Numbered from the stretch's first letter, positions 8,004 through 16,403 are shown. The stretch: 41,308 bases of DNA from Paenibacillus marchantiophytorum (GCF_014640555.1 NZ_BMHE01000057.1:1-41308); one strand, 5' to 3'. Numbers and translations are program-made. The notes: generated by a model not told the origin, from the sequence alone.

Positions 8004-9353
8004 ATGAAGAAAAAAGCTACGATTCTAGCCTTATGCACCAGTCTTGTACTTACTTTTGCCTTAGCAGGCTGCTCTACAAATGGCGGACAGAGTGAAGCGG
8101 CAAAAGCCACTGGAGCTGCAGGAGCCAAAGAAGCCACAGGCAAGAAAGCAAAAATCTCGTATCTCGATCCGCTTCCAAGCCCGGAAAGAACAGCGCTTAT
8201 GCAGGGGCTTTTGAAGAAATTTCAAGAGAAAAACCCGAATATCGAAGTTGAATATACGTCTGTCCCTTGGGATGATGCGAATAAGAAATGGATGACCATG
8301 GGTGCAGCTGGCATTCTTCCCGACGTATTGAGTATTGATGATACTTCCTTAGTAGCCATGGCTTCAGCTGGTTATATCGAGAACTTGCAGCCCTTTTATG
8401 ACAAATGGGATCAATTAAATAATTTGACGGAAGCAACCAAACAAGCGAGAAATAAATACAAAGGTAATGTCTATGCGATTCCAGATGGATTCTTGCTGCA
8501 GGGCTTGTTTATCAGAAGCGATTGGTTTAAAGAACTGAATATGCCCGAGACCATCGCGACATGGGATGATTACTTTAATCTAGCGCAAAAATTCACAGAC
8601 TCTGCGAAAAACAGATACGGTATTTCCTTTAGGGGAGGGGCTAACGGCGTTATTCGAGCAATGGAATATGTAATGGCGGCGGTCCACTCCGACAGTTGGT
8701 TTGATAAGGATGGCAAATCGATTTTGTATAAGCCTGAAGGCGCTGCGGCCTTTAAGAAATTTTATGATGTTTACTTAAACGGAAATGCTCCTAAAGAGTC
8801 TGTCAATTGGGGCTTCAACGAAATGGTTCAAGGATTCTTAAACGGTCAGACGGCTATTTTAAATCAAACGCCTGAAGTTATTATTACAGCTCAGAAAAAT
8901 ATGAAAGAAGGCACCTGGAATGTAGTTCCAATGCCTAAAGCCGATGACGGAAAACGTTACATTTTCTGGGGTTACACAGCCGCTTACGCTATGTCTTCCA
9001 AATCACAAAATAAAGAGGCTTCTTGGAAGCTAATCGAATTTTTAAGCTCTCCTGAGAATAACCTAGCATACAGCATTAAAAACTCTACGATTCCGATTTA
9101 CAAAGACAACCTGAAAGATCCGTTCTTCAGCAAAGGTGCTATTGCTGGGTATGCGGGTTCCATGGCGGATTCCAACATTGTGTTTGCAGGCCCTCCGAGC
9201 CATTTAACGAAGCTTGGTCAATTCACGGGAACGTTCGCAGTGGAAGAGACGCAGAAATATTTGACAAAAGCGCAATCGCTCGAGGATACTGTTAAGCATC
9301 TTGCAGATTTTCTAACCAAAGAACAACAAGCCTATATGAAGGAAAATCCATAA
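8004..9353 (+). CDS. Sugar-type ABC transporter substrate-binding lipoprotein
   Basis: A 449-residue family 1 extracellular binding protein. The signal peptide ends in the lipobox LAGC with lipidated Cys23, followed by a flexible Ala/Gly/Lys linker and a two-lobe binding fold (start KISYLDPLPSPERTALMQG; late motif VVPMPKADDGKRYIFWGY). It would capture the solute at the outer face of the membrane and deliver it to the two permeases downstream. The start follows AGGAGGGG closely. It lies 89 bases after the asparaginase and is probably co-transcribed. The ligand cannot be read from sequence; the family mostly takes oligosaccharides or sugar derivatives. Confidence 0.9.
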   Translation: MKKKATILALCTSLVLTFALAGCSTNGGQSEAAKATGAAGAKEATGKKAKISYLDPLPSPERTALMQGLLKKFQEKNPNIEVEYTSVPWDDANKKWMTMGAAGILPDVLSIDDTSLVAMASAGYIENLQPFYDKWDQLNNLTEATKQARNKYKGNVYAIPDGFLLQGLFIRSDWFKELNMPETIATWDDYFNLAQKFTDSAKNRYGISFRGGANGVIRAMEYVMAAVHSDSWFDKDGKSILYKPEGAAAFKKFYDVYLNGNAPKESVNWGFNEMVQGFLNGQTAILNQTPEVIITAQKNMKEGTWNVVPMPKADDGKRYIFWGYTAAYAMSSKSQNKEASWKLIEFLSSPENNLAYSIKNSTIPIYKDNLKDPFFSKGAIAGYAGSMADSNIVFAGPPSHLTKLGQFTGTFAVEETQKYLTKAQSLEDTVKHLADFLTKEQQAYMKENP

Positions 9354-9364
9354 TAAAGAAGGCA

Positions 9365-9398
9365 GATAATCGGGGACACGAATGAATCCCCGGTTATC
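9365..9398 (+). other. Intercistronic hairpin after the binding-protein gene
   Basis: A 12-bp stem with one G-T pair (GATAATCGGGGA / TCCCCGGTTATC) and a 10-base loop, with no T-run. Such hairpins between a binding-protein gene and its permease genes protect the upstream mRNA and give excess binding protein over permease. This is inferred from the malE-malF precedent. Confidence 0.6.
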
Positions 9399-9433
9399 TA
9401 TTCTGAAGTATTGAAAAGGCGGGGAGAGAAAGC

Positions 9434-10327
9434 ATGCTAAAAGCAATTCGATGGAAATCATTCGAGCCCTATTTATTAATTACTCCTGCTGTTCTAATTA
9501 TTCTAGCCTTTTTTGCTTATCCTTTACTATCAGGACTTAAGCTTGCTTTTATGCATTATGTCTTATTTGAACCGGGTAATATCCACTTTTCAGGTTTTGA
9601 AAATTTTAGATCTTTGCTGGCCGATAAGAATCTCCCTCAAATCTTAGGTAATTCTGTACTTTGGGTCATCTTAACGGTAGGTTTGCAATTCGTTCTTGGA
9701 TTTATTTTGGCACTAGCGCTAAATAAACAGTTTAAGGGAAAAAACATCTACCAATCTATTGTTTTTCTGCCTTGGGCTGTGTCTGCTTTTTTAATCGGGA
9801 TGATTTTTAAATGGTTGTTTAATGAACAGAATGGGCTTATTAATTACTTATTGGTGAAACTCGGAATTCTGGAAAAAGGCATCCCCTTTTTGGCTATTCC
9901 TCATGTCTCTATTTTCCCAGTCATCGCTGCTATGGTTTGGTATGGAGTGCCTTTTTTCGGGATTATGATTCTTGCTGCTCTACAAAACGTACCTAAAGAC
10001 ATCTATGAATCTGCTGATATTGATGGGGCAGGCCGAATGACCAAGCTGTTTAAGGTTACGATTCCTTATATCAAACCGACGATTATTATTACCTTGCTGC
10101 TCCGAGTGATTTGGGTATTCAATTCAGCCGATTTGATCTACATCATGACCAATGGGGGGCCAGCGAATACTTCTCATAACTTGCCTTCCTATATATTTAA
10201 TAAAATCTTCTATACGACCGACTATGGGCAAGCCTCCGCTTTGGGAATTATGATGCTAGCGATTCTTATACTTTATACGTTAATTTTCTTGAAAACGACT
10301 AAATATGATGATGCAGGTGATTTCTAA
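9434..10327 (+). CDS. Sugar ABC transporter permease, MalF type
   Basis: A 297-residue inner-membrane protein with about six hydrophobic segments. Near residues 190-210 it has the cytoplasmic EAA loop (YESADIDGAGRMTKLFKVT) that contacts the ATPase. A GGGGAGAG ribosome site precedes the ATG. It forms a heterodimer with the next gene product, whose start overlaps this stop by one base (TAATG). No ATP-binding subunit is encoded nearby, so a shared MsmX-type ATPase from elsewhere in the genome is presumably used, as is usual for this family in Bacillota. Confidence 0.9.
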   Translation: MLKAIRWKSFEPYLLITPAVLIILAFFAYPLLSGLKLAFMHYVLFEPGNIHFSGFENFRSLLADKNLPQILGNSVLWVILTVGLQFVLGFILALALNKQFKGKNIYQSIVFLPWAVSAFLIGMIFKWLFNEQNGLINYLLVKLGILEKGIPFLAIPHVSIFPVIAAMVWYGVPFFGIMILAALQNVPKDIYESADIDGAGRMTKLFKVTIPYIKPTIIITLLLRVIWVFNSADLIYIMTNGGPANTSHNLPSYIFNKIFYTTDYGQASALGIMMLAILILYTLIFLKTTKYDDAGDF

Positions 10328-11166
10328 TGGTCTCCTATGTTCGGAATGCAACCCCGACAGTTTCTCGAGTCATTGCGTTAACATTGTTCCTAATTGGTGC
10401 TTTGTTTCCTTTTTATTGGATGTTAGTCACTTCTCTAAAGGATAGACAGGAAATTTATAGCGGGAAGCTAACTCTTTGGCCCCAAAATTTAACTTTTTCG
10501 AACTATATAGACACTTTCCAGAATTCTAACTTTCCGCAATATTTTATGAACAGCTTTATTGTAAGTATAAGTAGTTCAATCTTGGTGTTGTTTGTATCCA
10601 TTCTAGGTGGCTATAGTATGGCCAGATATTCATTTCGAGGCAAGAAGCTCTTTCTTATTTCCTTTTTGGCTACTCAAATGATTCCTGTGATGGTCATTCT
10701 AGTTCCGCTCTTCATTTCATTCAGCCATTTACACTTGTTGAATAAACTGCCTTCGTTGATTATTACTTATACGGCCATGAACATTCCTTTTTGTTTACTG
10801 ACGATGTCCAGTTTCTTTCAGAGAATTCCCGTATCTCTTGAGGAAGCAGCTCTTATTGATGGTTGTAATAAATTTCAAACGATGACCAAAATTATTCTGC
10901 CCATTATGCGGCCGGGAATTGTTGCTACCCTTGTATTCGCATTTACAGGCGCGTGGAATGATTTGTTTTTCGGGGTTATGTTTACGAATAGCGAAAGCAC
11001 CAAAACAGTCCCTGTTGGACTAAGTAGCTTTGTGCAAAAATTTGATATTAACTGGGGTCAAATGAGCGCTGCGGGTATTTTATCCTTGATTCCTGTTGTG
11101 ATTATGTTCGCTTTTGCCCAAAAATACATTGTATCAGGGCTTACAGAGGGCGCAGTCAAAGGATAA
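10327..11166 (+). CDS. Sugar ABC transporter permease, MalG type
   Basis: A 279-residue protein with about six membrane segments. It has an EAA loop EEAALIDGCNKFQTMTKII near residue 178 and a C-terminus ending near KYIVSGLTEGAVKG, both typical of MalG-type permeases. The ATG overlaps the preceding stop, which implies coupled translation and equal amounts of the two permeases. CutC follows about 30 bases later. Confidence 0.9.
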   Translation: MVSYVRNATPTVSRVIALTLFLIGALFPFYWMLVTSLKDRQEIYSGKLTLWPQNLTFSNYIDTFQNSNFPQYFMNSFIVSISSSILVLFVSILGGYSMARYSFRGKKLFLISFLATQMIPVMVILVPLFISFSHLHLLNKLPSLIITYTAMNIPFCLLTMSSFFQRIPVSLEEAALIDGCNKFQTMTKIILPIMRPGIVATLVFAFTGAWNDLFFGVMFTNSESTKTVPVGLSSFVQKFDINWGQMSAAGILSLIPVVIMFAFAQKYIVSGLTEGAVKG

Positions 11167-11195
11167 CGACTTCACTTGGTGAAATGGGGAGAATT

Positions 11196-11876
11196 ATGCT
11201 GTTGGAAGTGATTGCAACTACAGTGAAGGATGCTTTATTGGCCGAGCAGAGCGGCGCGGATCGTATCGAACTCATAACAGGGATTCTAGAGGGTGGGTTA
11301 ACGCCTAGTTACGGCTTAATTGATGAGGTTGTGCATAGCACGAATATCCCTGTTCAAGTGATGATTCGCCCGCATAGCCAATCTTTTTGCTATGACCAGA
11401 GAGATCTGGGCGTGATGTTGAAAGATATACAGACAGTGAAACAGATTGGCGCTCATGGCATTGTACTTGGGGCGCTAACCTCAGACCGTAGGATTGATCA
11501 CGAGACGCTGCGACGATTATTAGATGAGGCAGAAGGATTATCTGTGACTTTTCACCGTGCATTTGACGAAGTAAGCAATCTGGAGAAGGCTCTGGAGGAA
11601 CTTTTAACCTATAGCCAAATTGATCGGGTGCTTACATCTGGCGGAAAGCCAAACGTGCTTGATGCACAAGAAGAATTAAGACAGCTTGTTAAGAGAGCGG
11701 AACATTCTCACCTGCAAATTTTAGCTGGAAGTGGATTGACGGTAAGTGCAATCCCCTCCTTCCTTCAATCGACTGGTGTTAAAGAGATTCATTTCGGCAG
11801 AGGGGTACGAGTGGATAATAATCCGATAAATGAGATCGATACGGAAAAAATTAAAGATATTAAAAAATATAGGTAG
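11196..11876 (+). CDS. cutC: CutC family protein
   Basis: A 226-residue TIM-barrel protein. Family motifs are visible: an N-terminal LEVIATTVKDALLAEQSGADRIEL strand-helix, the MIRPHS motif, GAHGIVLGALTSD, TFHRAFD and VLTSGGKP. CutC was first linked to copper tolerance in E. coli, but that role is disputed. In Bacillota it often sits in sugar-use operons, as here. I chose the ATG at 11196 because the family normally begins right before the LEV strand and GGGGAG lies just upstream; an ATG at 11184 in the same frame is the alternative. A role in processing the imported compound is possible but not shown. Confidence 0.85.
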   Translation: MLLEVIATTVKDALLAEQSGADRIELITGILEGGLTPSYGLIDEVVHSTNIPVQVMIRPHSQSFCYDQRDLGVMLKDIQTVKQIGAHGIVLGALTSDRRIDHETLRRLLDEAEGLSVTFHRAFDEVSNLEKALEELLTYSQIDRVLTSGGKPNVLDAQEELRQLVKRAEHSHLQILAGSGLTVSAIPSFLQSTGVKEIHFGRGVRVDNNPINEIDTEKIKDIKKYR

Positions 11877-11894
11877 GGATCATGTTGCTAATGG

Positions 11895-11949
11895 TTGACT
11901 GCGGTGTATAGGATGGTTAACATTAGATTTATTAACATGGGTGGAATAA
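11895..11949 (+). promoter_or_regulatory. ROK gene promoter with overlapping operator
   Basis: TTGACT (11895-11900), 17 bases, then TAACAT (11918-11923). The palindrome GTTAA-N11-TTAAC (11916-11936) covers the -10 box and begins two bases before it, exactly as at 6728. Five bases later TGGAATAA (11942-11949) follows, again as in the upstream operon. This points to autoregulation by the ROK protein. Confidence 0.68.
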
Positions 11950-11968
11950 AGAAGAGGAATCCAAGTAA

Positions 11969-13135
11969 ATGAAAAAAATTGAGAAGCATGATCAAGATGT
12001 TATCAGACTGCACAATAAGCAGATGATACTGGAAATCATTAAAAAGAGTCGGCCCATCTCCCGTGCGGAAATAACCAAAATCACCAAATTGAGTCCTACA
12101 TCCGTTGGGCGTATCGTAGGTGAGTTATGTGAACAAGGATTGGTGAGGGAAACCGCGTTAACCTCGGTAGGTGTTGGACGTAAGGCGATTATGTTAGATA
12201 TCGATCCCCAGGCGGTTTATACAATTGGGGTGGACATCGGTAAAAAGGCGATTAAGTTTGGCGTCATGGAGTTCAGCGGCGAACTGCTCCACGAGGAGCG
12301 AGTTGATCATATTGCTCTGCAAACAACCCCTGAAGCTACGGCAGCTATGATCTCCGAAACGATCAACGTAATGATTGATCATAAAAATCTCGACAAGTCA
12401 AAAATCATTGGCATTGGCATCGGCGTGCCTGGTGTGATTGACCATGAACGGGGAATCGTCCAATATTCGTCGACATTGGGTTGGAGAAATACCCCTTTCG
12501 CCCAGTTCATCCAGGACAAGCTGCATATTCTTACGGTCATTGATAATGACTTGAAGGTGAAAATCCTTGCCGAGTATTTACTAGGCTCCGCCCTCGGATC
12601 GAGAAAGACAGCATTGATTGAGTTGGGCACCGGAGTCGGCTCCTCTTTGATCATTGATGGCGACATTTTTCGTGGGGGGTCAAACAGTGCCGGGGAGTTA
12701 GGACATACAACGCTGGATCCGAATGGCAACATGTGCGAATGTGGCAAAAGAGGCTGTCTGCAAACGTATATCGACGAGTCGGCTATTCTGTATGAAGCAA
12801 ACCGAGTCAAGGAGACCGCCAATATCCAGCAACTGTTTGCAGCGGCACAAAACGAAGAAAAATGGGCTCAAGATATTGTTTCCAGAACTTCGCTGTACAT
12901 TGGCATAACCATTAATAATATCGTCTGTATGTACAATCCTGATGCCGTTATTTTGTGTGGCGATTTGGTGGAAAATTACAGTGAGATTGTGCCTTTAATT
13001 AAAGAACAGTGTGGGCAGGTGGTGTGGGAACCTTTTCGTGACACGTTTAAAATCCTGACTTCCGAATTGAAGAGCAAATCGATCGTTATAGGCGCAGCCA
13101 TGTTAGTGATGAATAACTACGTTGATAAATCTTGA
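11969..13135 (+). CDS. ROK-family transcriptional repressor
   Basis: A 388-residue regulator. An N-terminal winged helix (residues about 14-75, with RAEITKITKLSPTSVGRIV) is fused to a ROK sugar-kinase-like domain starting at GVDIGKKAIKFGVM. The ROK zinc motif is present as CECGKRGCLQTY with the preceding AGELGHTT. Such XylR/NagC-type proteins bind a sugar or sugar derivative and release their operators. It lies 92 bases after cutC with its own promoter, and a shared palindrome suggests that it represses both itself and the asparaginase/ABC operon. The ligand is unknown. Confidence 0.9.
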   Translation: MKKIEKHDQDVIRLHNKQMILEIIKKSRPISRAEITKITKLSPTSVGRIVGELCEQGLVRETALTSVGVGRKAIMLDIDPQAVYTIGVDIGKKAIKFGVMEFSGELLHEERVDHIALQTTPEATAAMISETINVMIDHKNLDKSKIIGIGIGVPGVIDHERGIVQYSSTLGWRNTPFAQFIQDKLHILTVIDNDLKVKILAEYLLGSALGSRKTALIELGTGVGSSLIIDGDIFRGGSNSAGELGHTTLDPNGNMCECGKRGCLQTYIDESAILYEANRVKETANIQQLFAAAQNEEKWAQDIVSRTSLYIGITINNIVCMYNPDAVILCGDLVENYSEIVPLIKEQCGQVVWEPFRDTFKILTSELKSKSIVIGAAMLVMNNYVDKS

Positions 13136-13331
13136 ATAAATAATCGCGTTATGGACGTTCGAGTCGGCAGATTTACGATTATAATGCTTTATTTTATCGA
13201 AATGCTCAATAGATAATTATCTTGATTCACTCCGTACATTAAACGGACACACTAACAAATGCTCACACACATAACCAAGAATGTAATTATATACATCAGT
13301 GTCCAATAACAAAAAGTTGATTGACTGGGAT

Positions 13332-13370
13332 AAGGGTTCTTGACATCGATGAATGTCAGGAACCTTATTT
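13332..13370 (+). terminator. Hairpin terminator downstream of the ROK gene
   Basis: A 14-bp stem with one bulge and one G-T pair (arms within 13332-13346 and 13353-13366, loop CGATGA) is followed by ATTT. It lies about 200 bases after the ROK stop. The stem is strong but the T-tract is weak. Confidence 0.55.
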
Positions 13371-13435
13371 CACAATATAAGAATTTATATGTTCTGGAGT
13401 GAACAAGGAGTTGCCCGGGCTGCTTGCGCGGAGAT

Positions 13436-13655
13436 AAGGGAACTACAGTGCGCTATTCTAGCAAAAAGCGTCATTATTGCGAGGTTGAGGGAACTACAGT
13501 ACGCTATTTTGCTGTTTTTTGGGAAATTAAGCTCTTTTGGTGGAAATAAGACCCTGTAGTTCCGCTATTGCCCTAACAACCCTGCTATTTGCCAAAATAG
13601 CGTCCTCTAGTTCCCTTAACAGGTTTTGTCGCTACTAAGAGGCTAATCTCTCAGG
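13436..13655 (+). repeat. Dispersed palindromic repeat, copy B (complete)
   Basis: It starts AGGGAACTACAGTGCGCTATT and ends with AATAGCGTCCTCTAGTTCCCT plus a short tail, so the two ends are imperfect inverted repeats. Inside lie a second copy of the left motif (about 13492) and the inverted GACCCTGTAGTTCCGCTATTG. Copy C at 28305-28524 matches along the whole length. It is non-coding and looks like a MITE or a REP-like palindromic family. A 68-codon frame across it also occurs in shifted form in copy C, and I regard it as chance. Confidence 0.85.
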
Positions 13656-13715
13656 GCGGCGAAGCCGTTTTTCTTATGTGCTACCGCTTCGCCAATAGTG
13701 CAAAAAAAACGCATT

Positions 13716-13743
13716 GCTGCGCTTTCCAACCGCAAAGCGCAGC
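13716..13743. other. Perfect 10-bp hairpin in intergenic DNA
   Basis: GCTGCGCTTT/AAAGCGCAGC with an 8-base loop lies between the convergent ROK and transporter genes, in GC-rich DNA after repeat B. It may help to end transcription from either side. A run of eight A lies upstream, so on the minus strand it would be followed at a short distance by T residues. Confidence 0.45.
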
Positions 13744-13889
13744 AGGGCGAATAATCAAAGCCGAGTTTGCCTTCGGCAACCCTTCATAGCCTCACTATGC
13801 CTTATGTGCAGGGATAAACGGCTCCCCTGATTATTTTCGCAGATTGTCCTTATAGTTGTTTATTAGCTAACCGTTCATCACCCCTGCCT

Positions 13890-15170
13890 TTACATGAAAT
13901 ACCGCCAATAAATATAAATGTTAGCCAATGCAACAGACAGCAGCATAAGTGGAAAGCCGTACTTCATATAGGCAACAAATTTGATCGGGTGTCCTTCTTT
14001 GCCTGACATGCCGGCTACAATCAAGTTGGCGCTCGCCCCAATTAAGGTGCCGTTACCGCCAAGACAAGCCCCTAAGGCAAGGCTCCACCAGAGCGGTTCA
14101 AGATTCTCGACGCCCATATTGCCCATTTCCTGAATCATAGGAATCATGGTTGCGACGAATGGAATGTTATCCAGAAACGCAGACGCGATCGCACTGAGCC
14201 AGAGGATCAACATGGATGTGGCCAGGGGATCTCCTCCCGTCAGCTCAATCGCCGCCGCGGCTAGCTTGGAGATGATGCCGGTCTCTACCAGGCCGGAGAC
14301 TAAGACGAACAGCCCGACGAAGAAGAAGATGGTGGTCCATTCGACCTTGGTGAATGCGGCTTCCATAGCATGCTCGCCAGTCAGCAGCAGCAATAAGAAG
14401 GCCCCTGCCAAGGCGACTGTTGCGGACTCGAGGTGAAGCAGCTGGTGGAGAAAGAATCCGACAATGGTAAGGCTTAGGACGGAAAGGCTCTTGATTAGCA
14501 GTTTGCGATCGGTAATGACTTCTTTCTCATCCATGAGCATAATGCTTTGCTTCAACTCAGGCGTGGTCTGAATCTGCTTACGGAACAAGAAGACGAAAAT
14601 CGGTATCATGATGGCCATAATGACGAAGACGATCGGTGCAAGATTATTGATAAAAGCCATGAAGGTCAATTCTTTGACGGCACTTCCGATCATGATGTTC
14701 GGAGGATCGCCAATTAATGTAGCTGTGCCCCCAATATTGGATGCAAGAATTTGCGTGATGAGAAAGGGGATCGGATTCACGCGCAGCTGCCGCGTAATGC
14801 TGAATGTAACGGGCACCATGAGTAGGACGGTCGTCACGTTATCTAGGAAGGCCGAACCAATCGCTGTAATCAGCGCGAGTGATACTAGGATTCGGACAGG
14901 GTCGCCTTTTGCCTTTTTTGCTGCTAACAGCGCGATATATTTAAATAATCCCGTTTCAGCTGTTATGCTGACAATGATCATCATACCGATTAAGAGTCCC
15001 AGGGTATTAAAGTCAATGTGGTGCAAAGCCGAGTCTTGATCTACAACGCCGAGAACGACCATGAGGACACCGCCAATCATAGCCACGATCGTGCGATGGA
15101 TTTTTTCGGCGATGATCATGCTGTATGTGAGAAGAAAGATACCAATTGCCAAGATTGCTTGTTGTTCCAT
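13890..15170 (-). CDS. ArsB/NhaD-family (CitM superfamily) ion transporter
   Basis: A 426-residue membrane protein with about 11 hydrophobic segments in two related halves. The family motifs GSAFLDNVTTVLLMVPVT and SAFLDNIPFVATMIPMIQ occur once in each half, and GGTATLIGDPPN and GGNGTLIGASANL follow. This pattern fits the ArsB/NhaD group, which exports arsenite or exchanges Na+ for H+, and bacterial P-protein-like relatives. No arsenic genes are near, so the ion is open. The start has AGGAGG seven bases upstream on the minus strand. Expression is probably controlled by the attenuator at 15249-15316. Confidence 0.85.
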   Translation of the reverse strand: MEQQAILAIGIFLLTYSMIIAEKIHRTIVAMIGGVLMVVLGVVDQDSALHHIDFNTLGLLIGMMIIVSITAETGLFKYIALLAAKKAKGDPVRILVSLALITAIGSAFLDNVTTVLLMVPVTFSITRQLRVNPIPFLITQILASNIGGTATLIGDPPNIMIGSAVKELTFMAFINNLAPIVFVIMAIMIPIFVFLFRKQIQTTPELKQSIMLMDEKEVITDRKLLIKSLSVLSLTIVGFFLHQLLHLESATVALAGAFLLLLLTGEHAMEAAFTKVEWTTIFFFVGLFVLVSGLVETGIISKLAAAAIELTGGDPLATSMLILWLSAIASAFLDNIPFVATMIPMIQEMGNMGVENLEPLWWSLALGACLGGNGTLIGASANLIVAGMSGKEGHPIKFVAYMKYGFPLMLLSVALANIYIYWRYFM

Positions 15171-15248
15171 AATTCCTCCTATATGTTCTTCATTTGTTAG
15201 TACTATTCCCTATAAATGCAATTTGGTTGTATCCCCCTTTCTCTGCAT

Positions 15249-15316
15249 AAAAAAAAGCCCTACCAAGGGCTCCTATGTCAAAAAAAGAATAAAAGGAGCC
15301 CTTGGTGACAGGCTCC
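15249..15316 (-). promoter_or_regulatory. Transcription attenuator before the ArsB/NhaD gene
   Basis: Read on the minus strand, three mutually exclusive helices occur in order. P1 is GGAGCC/GGCTCC (15316-15295). P2 is the perfect 13-bp ACCAAGGGCTCCT/AGGAGCCCTTGGT (arms at 15306-15294 and 15274-15262). P3 is the terminator AGCCCT-TGGT-AGGGCT (15271-15256) followed by eight T. P2 shares bases with both P1 and P3. P1 would allow the terminator and P2 would prevent it. The signal that sets the balance is not evident. Confidence 0.65.
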
Positions 15317-15362
15317 TCCGAATTGCAGCAATATGTAGTTGGTCGCGAACATTTATCAGTTA

Positions 15363-15391
15363 ACTGTACATGGCTCTTGCATTTATGTCAA
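15363..15391 (-). promoter_or_regulatory. Promoter for the attenuated transporter transcript
   Basis: On the minus strand TTGACA (15391-15386), 17 bases, then TACAGT (15368-15363). Transcription would start near 15356 and run about 185 bases to the transporter start through the attenuator. Confidence 0.55.
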
Positions 15392-15489
15392 TACGTTGGG
15401 CGGTGTGAAATATGTGCTGGTTTCCCATAATACCAAGATGGGAGCTGGGAAAGGTGCAGTTCTGCTCGCTATTACTTTTTGTCTACTTA

Positions 15490-15532
15490 TGTGATATTTT
15501 TCACATGAATTTCGAATCATTTCCTCTACACT
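15490..15532 (+). promoter_or_regulatory. Fnr box and -10 of the formate/nitrite channel gene
   Basis: TGTGA-TATTTT-TCACA (15490-15505) is a perfect Fnr/Crp palindrome. The -10 TACACT (15527-15532) follows after 21 bases with no good -35, as expected for an activator-dependent class II promoter. Confidence 0.8.
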
Positions 15533-15563
15533 AGGGAAAAGGAGTTTGCCTGGAGGTGTGGAT

Positions 15564-16328
15564 ATGGGGTTCGTTAAGCCAGAACAGATTTGGGAGCGAG
15601 CGGTGGAAGCGGGAGAGAAGAAGGTGCATTTGCCTCTGCGCGGACAACTGGTATTAGGATTTATGGGCGGTGCTTATATCGCTCTGGGATTTCTGTTGTA
15701 CATCAGAGTTAGCGCTGCAGTTCCTGCGCCATGGAGTGACTTTGGCCATCTTATCGGGGCATGCGTATTTCCGCTTGGACTAATTCTTACCCTGCTGGCA
15801 GGTGGGGAACTGCTAACCGGGAATATGATGGCGGTGCCTGTGGCGTTCCTCTCAAGGCGAGTCAAGCTGGTTGACATCGCCCGCAACTGGGTGGTTATTA
15901 CGGTTGGCAATCTGCTTGGGGCTTTGTTCATTGCGTATGCTTTTGGACATCTAGCTGGGTTAACCGAGCATGGTATTTATTTAGCCAAATTAGTGAAAAT
16001 TGCCCATGCCAAGATCGAAGAGCCCTTCTTAGTCGCTTTGCTATCCGGTATCGGTTGCAATTGGCTAGTTGGCCTTGCTGTGTGGCTTTCGTATGGCGCA
16101 GAGGATAGCGGGGGCAAAATATGGGGCATCTGGTTTCCTACCATGGCTTTTGTCGCAATAGGATTTCAGCATGTCGTTGCCAATATGTTCGTCATTCCAG
16201 CCGCTATTTTTGCTGGTCAGGCTACCTGGACGGACTACTTGTACAATTTTGTCCCTGTATATATAGGAAATTCAATAGGAGGCGCGCTGTTCGTTGCGGT
16301 CATGTATGGTTTGGTGTACCGTCGTTAG
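15564..16328 (+). CDS. Formate/nitrite transporter family channel
   Basis: A 254-residue membrane protein with six hydrophobic segments. Family features include the N-terminal amphipathic part (MGFVKPEQIWERAVEAGEKK), GEL.TGNM (GGELLTGNMM) at the first pore region, and GIGCNWLVGLAVW and GFQHVVANMF later. FNT pentamers pass formate, nitrite or related small anions. Pfl genes in the same island favour formate export and the Nre genes favour nitrite, so I leave it open. The ATG at 15564 follows GGAGG by seven bases. An upstream Fnr box fits induction without oxygen. Confidence 0.88.
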   Translation: MGFVKPEQIWERAVEAGEKKVHLPLRGQLVLGFMGGAYIALGFLLYIRVSAAVPAPWSDFGHLIGACVFPLGLILTLLAGGELLTGNMMAVPVAFLSRRVKLVDIARNWVVITVGNLLGALFIAYAFGHLAGLTEHGIYLAKLVKIAHAKIEEPFLVALLSGIGCNWLVGLAVWLSYGAEDSGGKIWGIWFPTMAFVAIGFQHVVANMFVIPAAIFAGQATWTDYLYNFVPVYIGNSIGGALFVAVMYGLVYRR

Positions 16329-16344
16329 CTGGTTGACAACAAAG

Positions 16345-16391
16345 AGGAGGCTGCTCGCCAGGTGTTCGACCTGTTGAGACAGCCTCCTTTT
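16345..16391. terminator. Bidirectional terminator between convergent genes
   Basis: AGGAGGCTG pairs with CAGCCTCCT and runs into TTTT. An inner hairpin (CAGGTGTTCGACCTG) sits in its loop. It lies between the channel gene and the convergent 95-residue gene. Confidence 0.75.
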
Positions 16392-16403
16392 CAAGTGGAA
16401 GAA

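Noticed and set aside
13353..13559. 68-codon frame overlapping dispersed repeat copy B
   Set aside because: A similar frame appears over copy C (28198-28428), so it comes from the repeat. There is no ribosome site and no sensible protein pattern.
15278..15352. 24-codon leader peptide within the attenuator as a certain gene
   Set aside because: Its ATG lies about four bases after the predicted transcription start with no ribosome site. I mention it only as a possibility.
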